Positions 34,915-48,046 of a DNA stretch of 64,000 nt are shown here, in pieces. How positions within the stretch are numbered: the first letter of the stretch is position 1; every line of letters starts with the position of its first letter. This DNA is from Pseudoneurospora amorphoporcata (taxonomy: Eukaryota > Ascomycota > Sordariomycetes > Sordariales > Sordariaceae). A program made the translations under genes and the position numbers. The stretch is taken from positions 39,668-103,667 of the forward strand of contig MU859186.1 of the NCBI GenBank assembly GCA_033297205.1. Direction: 5' to 3'. Below the pieces are notes generated by a model. That model made no database searches. It worked only from the letters and a program-made list of their open reading frames with translations, and had not been told where the DNA came from.

Positions 34915-37235
34915 CTAGTCACTATCCTCATCCTCATCGCTGTCCTCGTCGCTATCTTCCTCATCTGCGTTCTCCAGCCACTCAACCAGTACGCGACTCC
35001 TCTCCTTGATCTTGGAGAGTGTATCATTCTCCGCGGCCCTAGCATCCATCCACCAGGCGAGAATACCCTCTTCCTCGAGAACATCCAAGTTATAGAGCTG
35101 CTGTAACAGGGCCGCAAGCAGTGTTCCTGCGCGCACAGAATCAAGCCCCTTAATGGCCGCCAAAGCCTTCTGCAACGCGAGTGCAAACTCGGCGTGGAGA
35201 TCGACCTTGTTTCCGCCGACGCCAACCTCGGTAATGAACTTGACGGCGCCCTTCTTGGACGTAAGGGCCCGGCCAGCGGCCTTGGTAGGCTCAAGACCGC
35301 CGTTTTCGGGGTTCATGAGCTCGGCGGCACGAGTAGCAAAGGCCACGGAAACTGCCTTGCGCATCATACTGTCCGAAGCATTGTTGGCCAGTCTGAGGCC
35401 CATAAACTCCAGCTTCGCGGAGTCAAAGTCATCGTTGTCGTCGGCACGGAGGGCATCCACAAGTCCGTGAACAGCGTCGCCGTGGAACTGGTCGAGCGCC
35501 CTGGCAGCTGCGGCGGAATCGTCGGACGCGAAGGAAGATAGGCGCTCACGGTTGGCCTTGACTTGGAACTGCTCGTACTCGTCGTCCGAGAGTTCTTCGT
35601 CGGAGTCATGGGTTGCTAGTGTGGAGATGGACTCCCTTGAGATGTTAAGACCGGCCAAGGAGTAAATGAGAGAGCTTTGCAGAACTGCAGGGTCCGCATC
35701 GCCCTCATCCTCAGAGTCGCTGTCCTCGTCGTCTTCTGGCTCTTCATATAGGGCTCCCTTGCCATCGTTTCCGACCAGTCTGCAATCGGTCTTGGCCGGC
35801 TCTCCCTCGCTGGTAAGGAGGGAGATTCTCGGTACGGGTTTAGATGGGAGCTCTGTCCCCGCGCTAATCCGCACACCGTAGGAGATGAGAGAGCCTTCTG
35901 GGATGTAGCTGTGCTTGCCAATGACTGCATCGTTGGCAATGATGGAATGAAGAACGGTAGCTCCATCCTCGATCACCGCGTCATCCCAGATATAGCTGTT
36001 CTCTATCCTTACGTTCTTTCCAATTTGGCATCTCCTTCCGATGACACTGTTCGAGATCTTGCTGCCAGTATCGACATACGCGGTCTTACCGAGTACGGAT
36101 TCGGTTACTGTGCTGGTTTTTGCGATGTGTGCGCCGTCCTCTAACCACAGACCCCGTTTGTACTTGTAAGTCTGGCCGTGTAGAAGGTTGCTATCGGGGA
36201 CATATGGTAACGTCCAGCGGTGGAGCATATCCTTGCTGATGCAATCATACATCTGGAGGTTGCTGGCGCGAGCGCCGTAGCCTTCCTCGAGGATCTCGGC
36301 GCTGATAATCTTGCCGTTCAACTCCCAGTCCTTCAGTACGCCGTGAAGGAAATTCTTGCGGGGAAGCTCGTAATCGAAGCTCTCGGACCACAAAGCTAAA
36401 ACATCCGGTGTGCAGATATCGATACCACAGTCGATCAAGTCGGTGCGCATCTCGAACTCGCCATGCTCGAATACGGAGTCGTCCAACTTGACGTACTTGT
36501 CCTTCTGAAGTGGGTGCATCTCCTCATATTGCAGACAACGGCCGTTGGTGGGATCGACAACAAAGACCGGAGTAATGCCCCGGGCCTTTGCAGCTCGATG
36601 AGGGCTGTTTCCTGACGAGCGCAACACGATGGTCATGCAGGCGTCTCTGTTGGCCTCTCTCCTTGCGCGATGCCTGGCCAGAATGCCGTCGAGGGGAATG
36701 TTTGCGACAACGTCGCCATGGACGAGGATAAAGTCACCCGAGATAAGACTGCGCTTGTCGAGATCTCGCAAAAAGTCACCGATGGAGCTTGCGTCGGACA
36801 CGCGGATGAAGTCGACTGAGGAGAAGGGGCAGAGGTTGCTTTCGGGGCTCCATCGGTCGGAATCGTTGATGTAGGTTTCGACGTCCTCGGAGTGGGCGCC
36901 GCAGTAGATGAAGACCTCTTGAACGCCGTTGGAGGCTAGGTACTCGAGCGTGTATTCGATAACGGGCACGTTGACCAGAGGAAGGAGACACTGCCGGGAG
37001 GAGGCGGTCAGCACGCAAAGGTCACCAAGGGGGACAAGGGGCAAGAGGCAAGAAGCATGAAGTATAAGGCATTTACCCTAGGCTTTTCAAGCGCAAAAGG
37101 CTGGAAGCGGTCTTGGAAGGAGTCAGCGAGGATGACGGCCTGAAGAGCATCTTCTCTCTTCTCCTCGGCGCCGCCCTTGGCGGGCTTTTTGGACTTGTTG
37201 GCAGCTCCGCCCTTGCTGGCCTGTTTGCCCGACAT
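34915..37235 (-). CDS. gcd6: eIF2B epsilon subunit, catalytic guanine-nucleotide exchange factor
   Basis: Catalytic subunit that exchanges GDP for GTP on eIF2. Exons from the right are 37235-37077 and 36990-34915, 744 residues. The intron falls in the first nucleotidyltransferase motif, ALEKPR/CLLPLVNVPVIEYTLEYL. Order: lysine-rich start, nucleotidyltransferase-like domain (residues ~35-300), left-handed beta-helix of hexapeptide repeats (TSTVTESVLGKTAYVDTGSKI, GRRCQIGKNVRIENSYIWDDAVI), an acidic linker, and the C-terminal W2 HEAT domain (LLAALLQQLYNLDVLEEEGILAWW). The tail is extremely acidic (EEDSDEDSDEDEDSD). The ATG at 37235 is used; the codon before it is a TTG. Confidence 0.96.
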
Positions 37236-39863
37236 TGCCAATTATTCTTATCAGGTAGGACTGGACTCTACAGAAACGGGTTGACGAGGGCCGGGTTGTG
37301 TAAGTGGCTACGAATCGGAAGGTGAAAAGCGCGGGGAAGAATAGTTTAGTGGGGGGCACAATGTTAGGAAGCACCACGTTCGAAGCTGGAATTGATAATG
37401 CGCCTGCCGGCCGCTGCGTATTACCAACTGAACCTTGCAGTGATGAGTCAACGCACTGGCCTCACTCCGTCCTCACGTTGCTAGTTAAAAAGTTTCAGTC
37501 TTTCTTTTAGTCCCGCCGCGCTGTATGCGGGAGGCGGGGTGCGGGGCTATCACATGTGGCTTGTATGTGCAATTAGGTAGTACCTTTAATAAATGAAATT
37601 GTGGCGTTGGTACATAATCCCAGCCGCATTCGGGCAACCACTGTAGCCTACAAGTAGGCGCATACTACCGGCACTGCACTGAGAGTACAAGCACAATACG
37701 TAGAGGTAGTGTATAGCTCCTTCCTTGGCTACATCTCACAAAAACATATCAATCTTTCTATACCAAGGACATCACGTTCCTGTATCTTGACCGACCGACC
37801 GACGTGCCGGAATCGCATTTTCAAGCTCGATCAGTGCCGAGAGATGATCGGCGATCCAACCCTCCCAGTGGAGCCAAACTTTGATTTGCGCTACGAGCCT
37901 GTTTTTCAAACTCCAGGGTGGCTGGCCTGTTCGGATGTTTCATTGCTTGCTAACGGGAGGGACCCTTTATTAGCTCGCCAGCCTCACCACGATGATGGAT
38001 CGAATCTTACCCGACCGGATTCCTGCTCTGGCACCGTCTTCTCCCGTTCAAAAGGCGGGCGTCACGACGCCGGGTGCAGAACGGCGGACCGCACTAGGTG
38101 GGCCCCATGAGTTCTAGACCGCAATCGAACATGCACCGTTCCGCATCTGGGTTCTTGATGGATCCTCTAGCAAAGCGGCTCAGACGGGCCCCGGCCCAGC
38201 CAGGAGCCAGTCCTGCCGGGCAGTCAAAGCAGACGCCCTCAAGTCGCCGTGAGGGAAACCACATTCCCGATCCCATGCGTAACAGCCAGGATTCTGATCT
38301 CCCACCACTCTGTTTTAAATTGCCAACTGCGTCCGAGCCACCGGGAAGTGTCCTTGATTTTTAGATACCTTAGCTTCGTTGGTTCCCCCCGAGGCCGTCA
38401 GAGGAGGCGGCTCCGGTCCGTTTTAACCCCTTTCCACCCCCCATCGCTGTTTCTCTCTCCTCCACATCGTTTCCTTCTTGTATTATACTTGTCCTCGGTG
38501 TTTTACCAACTGGAACCTACCCGTAAATCCGCCGCCCCTCCGTACAATTACCGATTCACACATTCACTTGTATCGGCGTCCCAATGTGCGAATCCGTTCC
38601 TGGTCTTGCCCTCCGTCGGTATGATTTCACGAGCTTTGTCAAGAACCGCTACCGGGAAAGAGAACACTGAGGCTACATTTGGTGAACTTCATCATCATCG
38701 GGATTCAAGCCCTCTTCGGTCTCGCGGTCGGTTAGAAATCGGCCGAGCAACAACAGCGTTGGCCCACCCAGTCGCCTCCTGACACCGAACGAGATGCATA
38801 TACGTAGTACATATGGATAGGTATCCCCCCACCCCCAAATGCTTTCGAACCATGCGCTTTCAATGCTTACTCCTGTCTGCACCACAGTTGGTGTAGGCAT
38901 ATGTAGCAAGTACCCGGGGATCCTGCGCCTAGCCAGGTCCAGGCTCGTCTGGAAGCCACCTCCCATTTCAGGTTATAGTACCAAGTGGTTGTACCGAACG
39001 GTAGCCAACGCTCCTCGCTCTTACCCGTCTGCCGTCTTCCTCTTTTCCGTTTATATCTTACTATTATAGAACACCCCAGACTCGCACACCTACCCCCGTA
39101 CCTAGACCTGCGAACCTCTCGCCATTTTTTCTCTCTCCGTTACTCTCATCCACCTACAGCCAGCAACCTTGTTTCCCTACGTTGTGCAATCTCATCTCAA
39201 GTTCCCATATTCCACTTCGGATTTCGTCCTTTGTTTTTCTTCCTCCCATCTTCTTTAATCTCTTCCCACCTTCTTTCACAAGCTCACATAGTCTCCTTCT
39301 CACAAATATATTGTCAACAACCTTGGCTCGTCCTGGAAAATGCCACCACCACAATATGCTCACTTGACCAACCACAGCTGGCCCAACGGCAACAATTCGA
39401 CGAGGTATCCGGCCACCGTTAACGACTAGCGGGCGGAAATTTAGCAGACTGGATATGATGACAACTACTTCGGACACGAATACATGCGCGGAGTGGGGAG
39501 ACAACTGGGTCACTTCTTTACCTATCCAATCACGCTACACATCGCCAACCTGAGAGAAGAAAAGAAAAAAAAAAAAAGACAGAGAAAAGGAAACAACATC
39601 GACATCGACCGGTACATGAGATTCAGGCTTTGGTACGAGTTTCTCAAGCTTCGCATTGCAGTAGATGGTAGCCAGTTCCGAGGCAACGCCTGGTCGGATA
39701 TTAAACATGAAAACAATCAACCACGGAAGCCAGTCAACACCAGCCGACCCCCACCATCCTCGAATGCGAACTCCCTCCTTTTCAGTGCTTTTCCCGATCT
39801 AGTCACTCACTATCCTCCACTTCGACTTTCAACCAGAACCAGCTTTCCATCAGCGATCGCTCG
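37236..39863. other. Intergenic: gcd6 promoter, skn7 3' flank; pyrimidine tracts
   Basis: 2.6 kb with no supportable protein gene. Two pyrimidine-rich tracts on the + strand, about 38380-38520 and 39060-39330, resemble fungal 5' leaders but lead to no long reading frame. A 53-codon ATG frame at about 38621-38782 has no domain. A 13-A run lies at 39565-39577. Confidence 0.5.
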
Positions 39864-42325
39864 CTATTGCACAAACGGCCCCTGGTTCGCGCCAGGCCCA
39901 TATAACCTTTGGCGCTTCTCTGGTCGATTTTCTTCTGATCCACCGCCCATTCCCATGCCCTCGGAGGCCTGCATATGACCGCCGCCTTGGAAACCCGCCG
40001 ATCCGCCTGCTAGTTGGCTGTTGACCTGGTTGTTCATCATTTGGTATGGCTGCGGCGGTGGTCTTTGAGTGCCGCCTGGCGTCAAAACCATTCCTCCTGG
40101 ACCACCCCCTCCGGCATTCATGTATCCTCCACCGTCCATGTTGGGGGATGTCTGGTTCATCTGCCCCGGGGAATGCCACGATGACGTGGTGGTGGGTGAA
40201 GGTATTGGCGTCTGTTCGAATTTGACCTGTGCGCCGCTGCCCATCGAAGAATTTGCCATCGCCGCCGCCGCCGCCATCATGTTCGCCTGAGCTTGTTGGT
40301 TGTTGCTGTAGGCTTGTTGATTCTGGCCCGGCGGTCCTGGGGCACCCACGGTCTGACCTGTGTCGTCCGAGTTAAGGCCGCCTTGGAGCGGGTCTTTGAG
40401 CATATACGCCAGATGCTTCCTCAGAACGCGGATCATGCTGTCTTTGGTAAAGGGCTTCGCTAACACATCATTCATACCTGAAAAAAGGTATGTTAGGGCA
40501 CATCGAAGAAGCAGGTGGACTGGACTTGGATGGGCTCGACTTACCATACTGGAAGTAGGTCTGGATATCCTCTTGCCGAATATTCGACGTCATGGCAATG
40601 ATGGGTACTCTCGCCGTCACCATCCTGATCATTGCTGTCGCCGATACGCCATCCAGATTGGGCATGATAATGTCCATAAAAATGAGGTCGAAGCTCTCGT
40701 TATTCTCCGGATTGTTGATCTTTTCGACGGCTTCCAACCCATCTTTCTGCTGCGGTGTTAGCGACGATCACTTCCGGGTACCTCGCATTCTTGAGGACTG
40801 AACAACTAGGACTTACAGCAATATCTACCGAACATTCAAGGACATGAAGGAACTTGGCACCAATCCTTGCGCATGTCTTATCATCCTCGACGAGAAGGAT
40901 ACGCGGCCGCTTGTGGCTCCACATGGAGGTGCCTTGGTCTTTTGGGGGAGGCGTGATCTGAGCAGAATCGGCCATCGGATTCGGGTTACTCAAGGGGCGA
41001 GTATAAGGGATGTTGTTGATATGGTCGGAATGGAACGGGTCAATGCCCGTTGTCTGCCCTACCGGATAGACCATGTGTCTTGGGTCGTTGAGGGGATCAT
41101 GCAACATATGCATGGGTCCAGGGCCGCCCTGGGTGAACATGACTGACGAAGTCGCTGAATCTGACGGAGACCCATTTTGATGATAGGCTACCGATAGCCG
41201 TTCGAGTTCTCGGTCGGCCTGGGAATCAGGGGAAACGCCATTGAGTATCTCGCGCGCTCGTCTAAGTTCGGCTGCCGGCTCATCAGCACCGTCTGGTAGT
41301 TGCCCAAGGGATCCTGCATGGAAGGTCGGACCTGAATGACTCGAGTGGCTAGAATGCGCCGAGTGTCTGCTATTCCGTCGACGGTCCTCGATGTTGCTGA
41401 GGTGGGTGATCAACTCGTTGGAGACTTGACTCTGGGCCCTGACCATCTTCTGCAAGCTGATGACCTCGTTTACAAGCACTTTGTTCGTTTGCGCCAGCTC
41501 GAAGTACTGCTCCTGCAACGCCTGGATCTGGTGCTGGGTCGCAGTAAGCGATTCGCTCAGAACCACAATCTGCTGCGACGCGCCAAAGGCATCATCGGCT
41601 TGCGCGGGCTTGCGCGGAGCGGGCGCTTTTCTGCGGATATTGTCCAGGTTATCTTTCCTATCTGCACGAAACTCGGGATGCCGAAATTCCCATGCCTGGA
41701 TACGGTCAGCTGAAGGAAACCCCTTTGCAGGACCGATGGCTAGGACCACCCACATCTCTCCCGTATGGCGCTTCGCCACTTTCTTCATTATGCCTGACTT
41801 TGTGAAAATCGTATTTGTTCAACTGTCGTACAAAGCTTGCGAAGTTGCTATGCTTGAAGTGTTTGGGTAAAATAGTTTTGGTGAACTTTTCGTTCTGTTG
41901 ATGAGTGTGTGTCAGTAAGAGCAAGGGGGCGTCTTCCCCAAGCGAAATGCTGTTCGGCGCATACCTCTAAAACAACGAAACTATCACCATCGGCGCTCCA
42001 TCGTACTACGGAATTGTACGTGGGATCCTCAAGCATCCTACAAGCTGGTCAGAATGCATTTTCGCAACATACAGGCGGGGGGTTGGCGCCTCCAAAAGGG
42101 CTTCCCGGGGGGGGGGGGGGGGGGGGGTTGGTTGGCATCGTACTTATACAGCTTGCGCACCTAGGTGAGACGAAGTACGAGTTAGCCCCCATCTTGGAAA
42201 ACTGGCGGTCGCTGGCAAGCAGCTCGGGGAGAGTGGAAAGGGGAAGGTTTGGAGGAGGAGCTCACAAAGTCGCTGGAGTTGTTACCAGCCTGCGCAGAGG
42301 CCGAGTCACCCTCGGGAGGCGGCAT
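39864..42325 (-). CDS. skn7: SKN7-type transcription factor/response regulator
   Basis: Two-component output regulator for oxidative and osmotic stress (RRG-2 in Neurospora). Seven exons from the right: 42325-42266, 42160-42144, 42037-41965, 41894-41754, 41695-40817, 40746-40545 and 40477-39864, 661 residues. The HSF DNA-binding domain spans SDF/VRKLYK/MLEDPTYNSVVRWS...NEKFTKTILPKHFKHSNFASFVRQLNKYDFHKVR. A coiled coil follows (ESLTATQHQIQALQEQYFEL). The receiver domain runs from PRILLVEDDKTCARIG (acidic pair) through FDLIFMDIIMP (phospho-acceptor Asp ~415) to LAKPFTKDS (conserved Lys). The C-terminus is Q/N/G/P-rich. Exon 2 is 17 nt and intron 2 holds a 21-G run (plus strand). The upstream neighbour is 5.7 kb away, divergent. 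Confidence 0.95.
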
Positions 42326-45300
42326 GATTGTGGTAGTTCAGCGTAGTTTGGGACACGAGGTCTAGACAAGCGAATGCCCAAACAGTCGAGCCGATAACAG
42401 ACGGCCGATAAGGACTACGGCCGAGAATCAAGAATAGTCCAATTTAGACGAAGGCACAAGTTTCTTCCAAGCAAGAGCACAATTTGATGGACTGGTCACG
42501 CTCTGCTCCTCTTCTCATCTCCACACGACGTGATGCGGTCTCCCTGGTCCGAGCCGACAGTTGTTTCCACTTTTCCCAAGGTCACGTAGCATGCTCTGGG
42601 TCGAGCGTTCAGGGTGGTCGAATCGCCGGTGCTTCGCGACGTAATGCACCCGGGCGGCGGGGAGCCCAAACGGTCCACGCAAGCGGATAAAACAGAAAGG
42701 CGGTACAGTAGTCGGAAGAAGCTATGGCAGACGGGCCAAAGCCAGGCGTGCTGGAAATTTGGGATATGGGGGAGGGTTGTTTGAGCTCAACAGCGCGATC
42801 AGACTAGGCGATGGGTGTACGGTCCATTCCAGGGCTGTATTCGGTGTCGCTGAAGGAATCGGGATTCGAGACGTCTCAGAGAAGGTTCAGAGGGTCGAAA
42901 GGGTCGAAAAAGGTCGAGACTTGTGGTCGAGTTCAGGGTAGCGTTTTAAGGCAGCGGATCAGGGACAAGGGACCTTCTTGACCGACGGATGAACACGGTG
43001 TTGGTGGAAACAAAAAATATAAAAAAAAAAAAAAAAAATAATGAAAAAAAATAATGGAGGTTCGTTCTTCCGTGAATCGAGTCGATGTTTGGGAATTGGT
43101 AGGCAATTAGGGGTGGGTGCTTTCTGGCGCCTTGGACCTCCTTCGTTTTCTGGTATGTACCTAGTTTTGAGTTGCGTGCTGCCCGCTCGGCATCAGGAAA
43201 CCAGGAAGCACTGTCTACTACGGCGGAGATGGATTGGAGGTCAGTGACAGTCTGACAGAGAAGCTGGCGCGGACGGGACTCGGGAGTCCGACTGTCAAGA
43301 ACTGGCAAGCCACGGTATGATTGATCAAGTTCCGGAAAAGCAGGCGAAAAACTTGCAGTAGCCAGCGCGAGCGAGCGGAAACATTCAATTGCCTTGATGA
43401 GCCTAGTAAAACCCTTCCTCGCTCGGTACATAGAGGGTACGCCAGTACACAGTCTTGACAGTACCTCTAGATACTCCAAAGACGGTAGGATCGCTGCCGT
43501 GGAGACTTGGCACTCGCGGGAAAACCGGGGTCGGGTTGAGATAGGGAATTAGGCGGCGCCGGTGGACGTGAAACGGTGAAAGTTCTCAATTGCTAAGTAG
43601 TGCGCAATCGAAACCTCCAAAGGCAGGGGAATATTATGTCATGTCAGGCATGTACAAGCTGCGGAGAAAGTCCCGTGCCAAAACGGAGCTATCTCGACGA
43701 ATCAGACGACAATGAAAATCGACCGAGACGTCATTCCACACCCCAGTCTGTACCGTTTCGAGCGGTACCTTACGTCTCTTGCTAACAGCGGGCATCTTGG
43801 GACATCCAGCGGACGCCAGAGATACATAGGTAACCTCTCAACATTACCTTTTACATGACCAAACCTACTTAGTACACGACACTGGATATGGTAGGAGAGC
43901 AGAGGAGTAATGAGGTCTTCATCAGATGGAAGAATCATGAATGCACGGTAGATGCTTACCAATGTGCCGAATACTGACAAGCACAATTGAACCCAAGGCA
44001 AGCTGCCGTACAGGTACGTAGAGTCATATAGCGTTCTGTAAGTCTTGGCTATTGCGGTTTGGGGCCTTCATTAAGCTCTCATTGCCCTCTGACTTGTACA
44101 GGAAATGCCACCGCTCCGGATCACCTGTGGGATAGGATGCCGCTGGACCTTTGTATATACCTTCCAGGGGTACGCTCTTGGAAGGTTGGCACTGGGCTCC
44201 GAACACATGCTGTTGATCTCGTTTTTCGAGGTCACATTGTGGGTTTTGGCGATGATAGTCCTGTCTGCTTCCTTGGTTCGCGGACCGACAAAGATACATA
44301 TAGGCAAGCAAGGCAAGCCAGTGAGGCCAGGCACGCCAGGACGCCAACTGCGCAACCGACCCTTGCCAACGTCGATCTCTTAACCTGGTGGCGCGGGGGC
44401 CAGTGTTCCTCTTGGTCAGCAATTGAGTTGGGAGTGTTTGAGTAAAAGTCCAAACAGCTATGTATCATCCGTTCAGCTGTACACATGGCCGACTATGGCT
44501 GAGGTTAGTTGGCCCGCAACAAAGCCGCGCTGAAGATCAGGGACTGCTTCTCACCGTTCTTCAGGTTGTGGGAATATTTCAATCTCCAAAAGGTGAAACT
44601 GCCTTCAAAGAGTACGGGTACAGTTAGGGCTCCATCGGGCTCAGGGGAGGCATGAGCGGGGTTCGCTCCGTTGATCTTGGATGGTCCGTGGATGTGAGGC
44701 ACGTCTGGCGGCAAACATTCCCCGGAGCGAAGTAAAGAAAAACACCAAACTACACTGCACCCTGGTGAGCAAAGCGCGCAGTACGGATGTAGCTCAACCA
44801 TGAAACGGCGCCACGTGCACCGTCATGCACAGTTTTGATCAGTCCCGACTGTTGCATTTTTTGGGCGAGCATACCCACTACCTACCTAGTCATACTGTGT
44901 AGGTGGGGGAAAAAGGGACGAAACCAGCACTCTGAGCCTGGGCGTCGGCTATCGGCCAACAGAAGCAATCTGCTGCAGTGACAGTTGTTGGTTACGTAGG
45001 TACTCTCACACTTTTGAGCTGTATCCAGTTCCACTTGTGTAATGCGGTGCGCAAGCTACGACCAGTTTGGTATCGATCAACACCCAGTGCGACACTCATT
45101 GAACCTCTCTCCCTTTACCTGTACTATGCTACACTACTATAGGGTTGACCACTATGTGCATGTTGTGAAGAGACAGCAATGGCCGGAAACGAAACGGGGC
45201 TGTTGTGAATACCTACACCTCTGCTGGGATATAACTTGTTAGCGTGATGGTTCGGGGTGGCAAAGGGCCTTAATTTTTGCACTAGAAATGGTTTGTCTTG

Positions 45301-48046
45301 CCCCAGTTCGCTCCCTGTTTCTTGTAGAGCTTCCGTACCAAGCTAACATGTTACATCTCAGCAGAGGTGTACTACCTCCACCTCCAGGTATGTTGCGAAG
45401 CATGAGGAAAAGTACATACATTTACAGCAAAGAGATCCTGTACCGCGCCCATCCAAGTACCTGTATGTGAGTGTGCATGAAATTGCTGGTCTTTGCCTGC
45501 AAAGGAGCAAATACTGGGGGGAGTTCTGCTGTCCAGATTGTTTCTTCACTTCATATTCGTACAAACAAAAACGGGAACAATTGTATCTTGCCATCTGCCT
45601 TTGCTCGTCCCTCAACGGATCCCGTACATATTATCCGACCAAGTGATCAGAGATGCTCGTGGCTCCCGCCGTTGCGGTTCCGTTCCGTTTCACGCTTGGG
45701 ACCTGGCCGATCGGCAACCCGGCAACCCGGGCGCCAACTGCGGACTGGAAATCGGGTACGAATGGCACTAGTCAGTTATTAGCAGCCGAGCGCAGACAGG
45801 CTGGAATCCGGAGCTACTCATCAACAATCCGCGCCCATCGGATTCTCGTAACTGGCCATCCCCGAGACCCCTTTTTCAACTTTCCAGTCGCTGAGTCGTT
45901 GTCTTAGTCCTGGCACTCTTTCCATCCCTTTTCCGTCTTTTGCTTTGGCGGACACTCCTTCTCGGTTCCTATACTGGTTGTTTCTTCCCAGGCCCTCTTT
46001 CACAAGTCATTCGATATGCAACTCAAGAGTCTCAAGGCTAGGGCTCTCTCATTGTTTTGCGGCAGTTCGATGATCATGACGGGATATGGAGCCTGTCGAC
46101 CACATCTGGCAATAAATACATTGACCACAGTAGGATATGTCGGGAACTTTTTCGGGATTTTTAATTCCAAACACTAGGAAGCAGCCGGCAGTTCGTGATG
46201 GGATGGAACGCGCGTTACAAGAGCGATCCCGCAGACTGTGCCTTGTAATGGCATGCCTCCGGTCCGCTGAGGCTTGAAGCTCTGCTTCCATTGAGTAGCC
46301 TACAGAAGCTCTACTTCAAAGGATGATTCAACGCTCTAGCAAGGGTGGTTTGCGCGGAACATCCAGAGGCTACCAACCAACATATCAGATCGAACAAGAT
46401 GGTCCTCCTCCATACAACAATATGATATAAGCTCAAGGACCACTGGGGCCATCTTTTATTTCTGTCAGCCTAGTCTTACATTGAGTTTGACACGCTGATG
46501 GACATAGTTCACGATGGGTACATCGCTACACTCAAACGGCATGTTTCGTTGTTCACGGATACACAGACACATTTCCTGTTGAGTTTACGACAGGCGAAAC
46601 CGTCGTGGAAACCGCTGGGACTGGTTCTGTCCCACCATTGATTGGCGTAGGGTTGTCACCCAAAACATTGCAAGTATGATGTTGAAACACTCACAAAGTG
46701 GTACAATTAGGTAGAAACAGGAAGTCTCTTAAGAGATGCTCGCTTGGGCATGGAGCTTTGGACATGTTCTGGCTCCAACTTTTCGCTTCGGACTTCAAGG
46801 GCGAACGTCCTGGTCTCAATCTGTATGTTCTTTACTGTCCAACACAACGGGTCGGTGATAAGACCGTCCATGGAGTAGAATAGATGGTTCTTGCCGAGAT
46901 ATGGTTTAGATGGAGTCTTCGTTACTCGGCCACCCAACTCATTCATTCAACGTTAAGATCCTGCAGAGACTACACATGGTGCACATATTCGTATACTTCA
47001 GACAGAGTCAAGATGTTGTAAGCTTAAGTTAAGCTGAAGTAGATAGGTAGCACAATGGCCAGAAGGTCTGAAGCAATCAACTGCAAAGCGTTCCACTACC
47101 GGTACAGTAGAGTGCATTCCTGACCTGAAATAGTAAGTTCGAATGCGGGCTAAGCTTGATAATTCTGCCTGCCATTGGTTGAAGTCTATGAAGTGGGTCG
47201 GTATTGTCCCAATTGGAATAGATTCGAGACACATGCTGCTGTGTACTAGTGTGTACACTACAGGCAAACAGTATGCAACGGGAGGGTAACCTCTGCGTTG
47301 TAGATTGTCGATAACGAGGTACCTATCGGGGACCACTTTTCACAAGAGAACGCAGGAATGCCGGGTGAATTTGTTGCGAGAGCCAAGCTGGGTGTCGAGT
47401 CTTGACACTTGACATGGTAATCACCTTCGTCCCGTCTTGTTTCTTTCCCTTCCACCGCGCTGTTGACCTTGACATTGGATCGAACGGATCCCTTGTTCCT
47501 TGGCCTCCCCGACAACCAATTCCTCACTTCGTTTTTTTTCGGCGCAGCCTCCCTGATAGCCTGATGCAAGACCTTTTACTTCTGGGGGGAAAGTAAAGGC
47601 CCAAGTCCATCAGCTTGATACTCTCCATTTCCTTCCATTGCAAACGTATCTCCTTCTCTGCAGCCACCACGAGAGGGCACCACCCCAGAACCTCGCACTT
47701 CGATCCTTCTCGACACCCGACACGCACTCCCTTCCCAAGCTCCCCGTCGGATCCTCTATCCCTTGAGGCCGTTTGGTTATCGAGTGACAGATTCCCTTGG
47801 TACGGATACTGCTGCGCTGCACAGCTCCTGCCTGCATCTTCCATGTGTCCGTGTTAAGCTGCCCTGCCGTTGCGTTGAGCTAGGCGCCCGTCAGTCCTCC
47901 CTCACCAGGGACCACTGACCGTCCAGCCCGTCCTCCCCAATCATCCCCAGAGACCTGCAAACTCTTTACAAAGTCCCACTGCAATTGCTCGCCAAACAGA
48001 CACTGCAGCGTCACTTCTCTGCAAAAGACGGCACTCCGCATCGCGC
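42326..48046. other. Gene-free interval between divergent skn7 and whi5-like genes
   Basis: 5.7 kb without a supportable gene. All open frames are short, overlap on both strands and lack domains. An 18-A run is at 43021-43038. A GTAGGT/CTACCTACC cluster is near 44878-44915. Pyrimidine-rich sequence from about 47600 on the + strand probably marks the promoter and leader of the gene at 48047. The rest could be regulatory DNA or non-coding transcripts; nothing decides. Confidence 0.5.

Noticed and set aside
38249..38782. Plus-strand frame of 177 codons upstream of gcd6
   Set aside because: Composition follows a CT-rich promoter-like tract; no domain recognised. Kept only as a possible non-coding transcript.
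42946..43479. 177-codon minus-strand open frame with a poly-Phe stretch
   Set aside because: The Phe run is a translated A-tract (43021-43038); no domain and no codon regularity.
44024..44486. Overlapping open frames on both strands in the skn7-whi5 interval
   Set aside because: Frames are open on several strands at once without a family match, as expected by chance in moderate-GC DNA.
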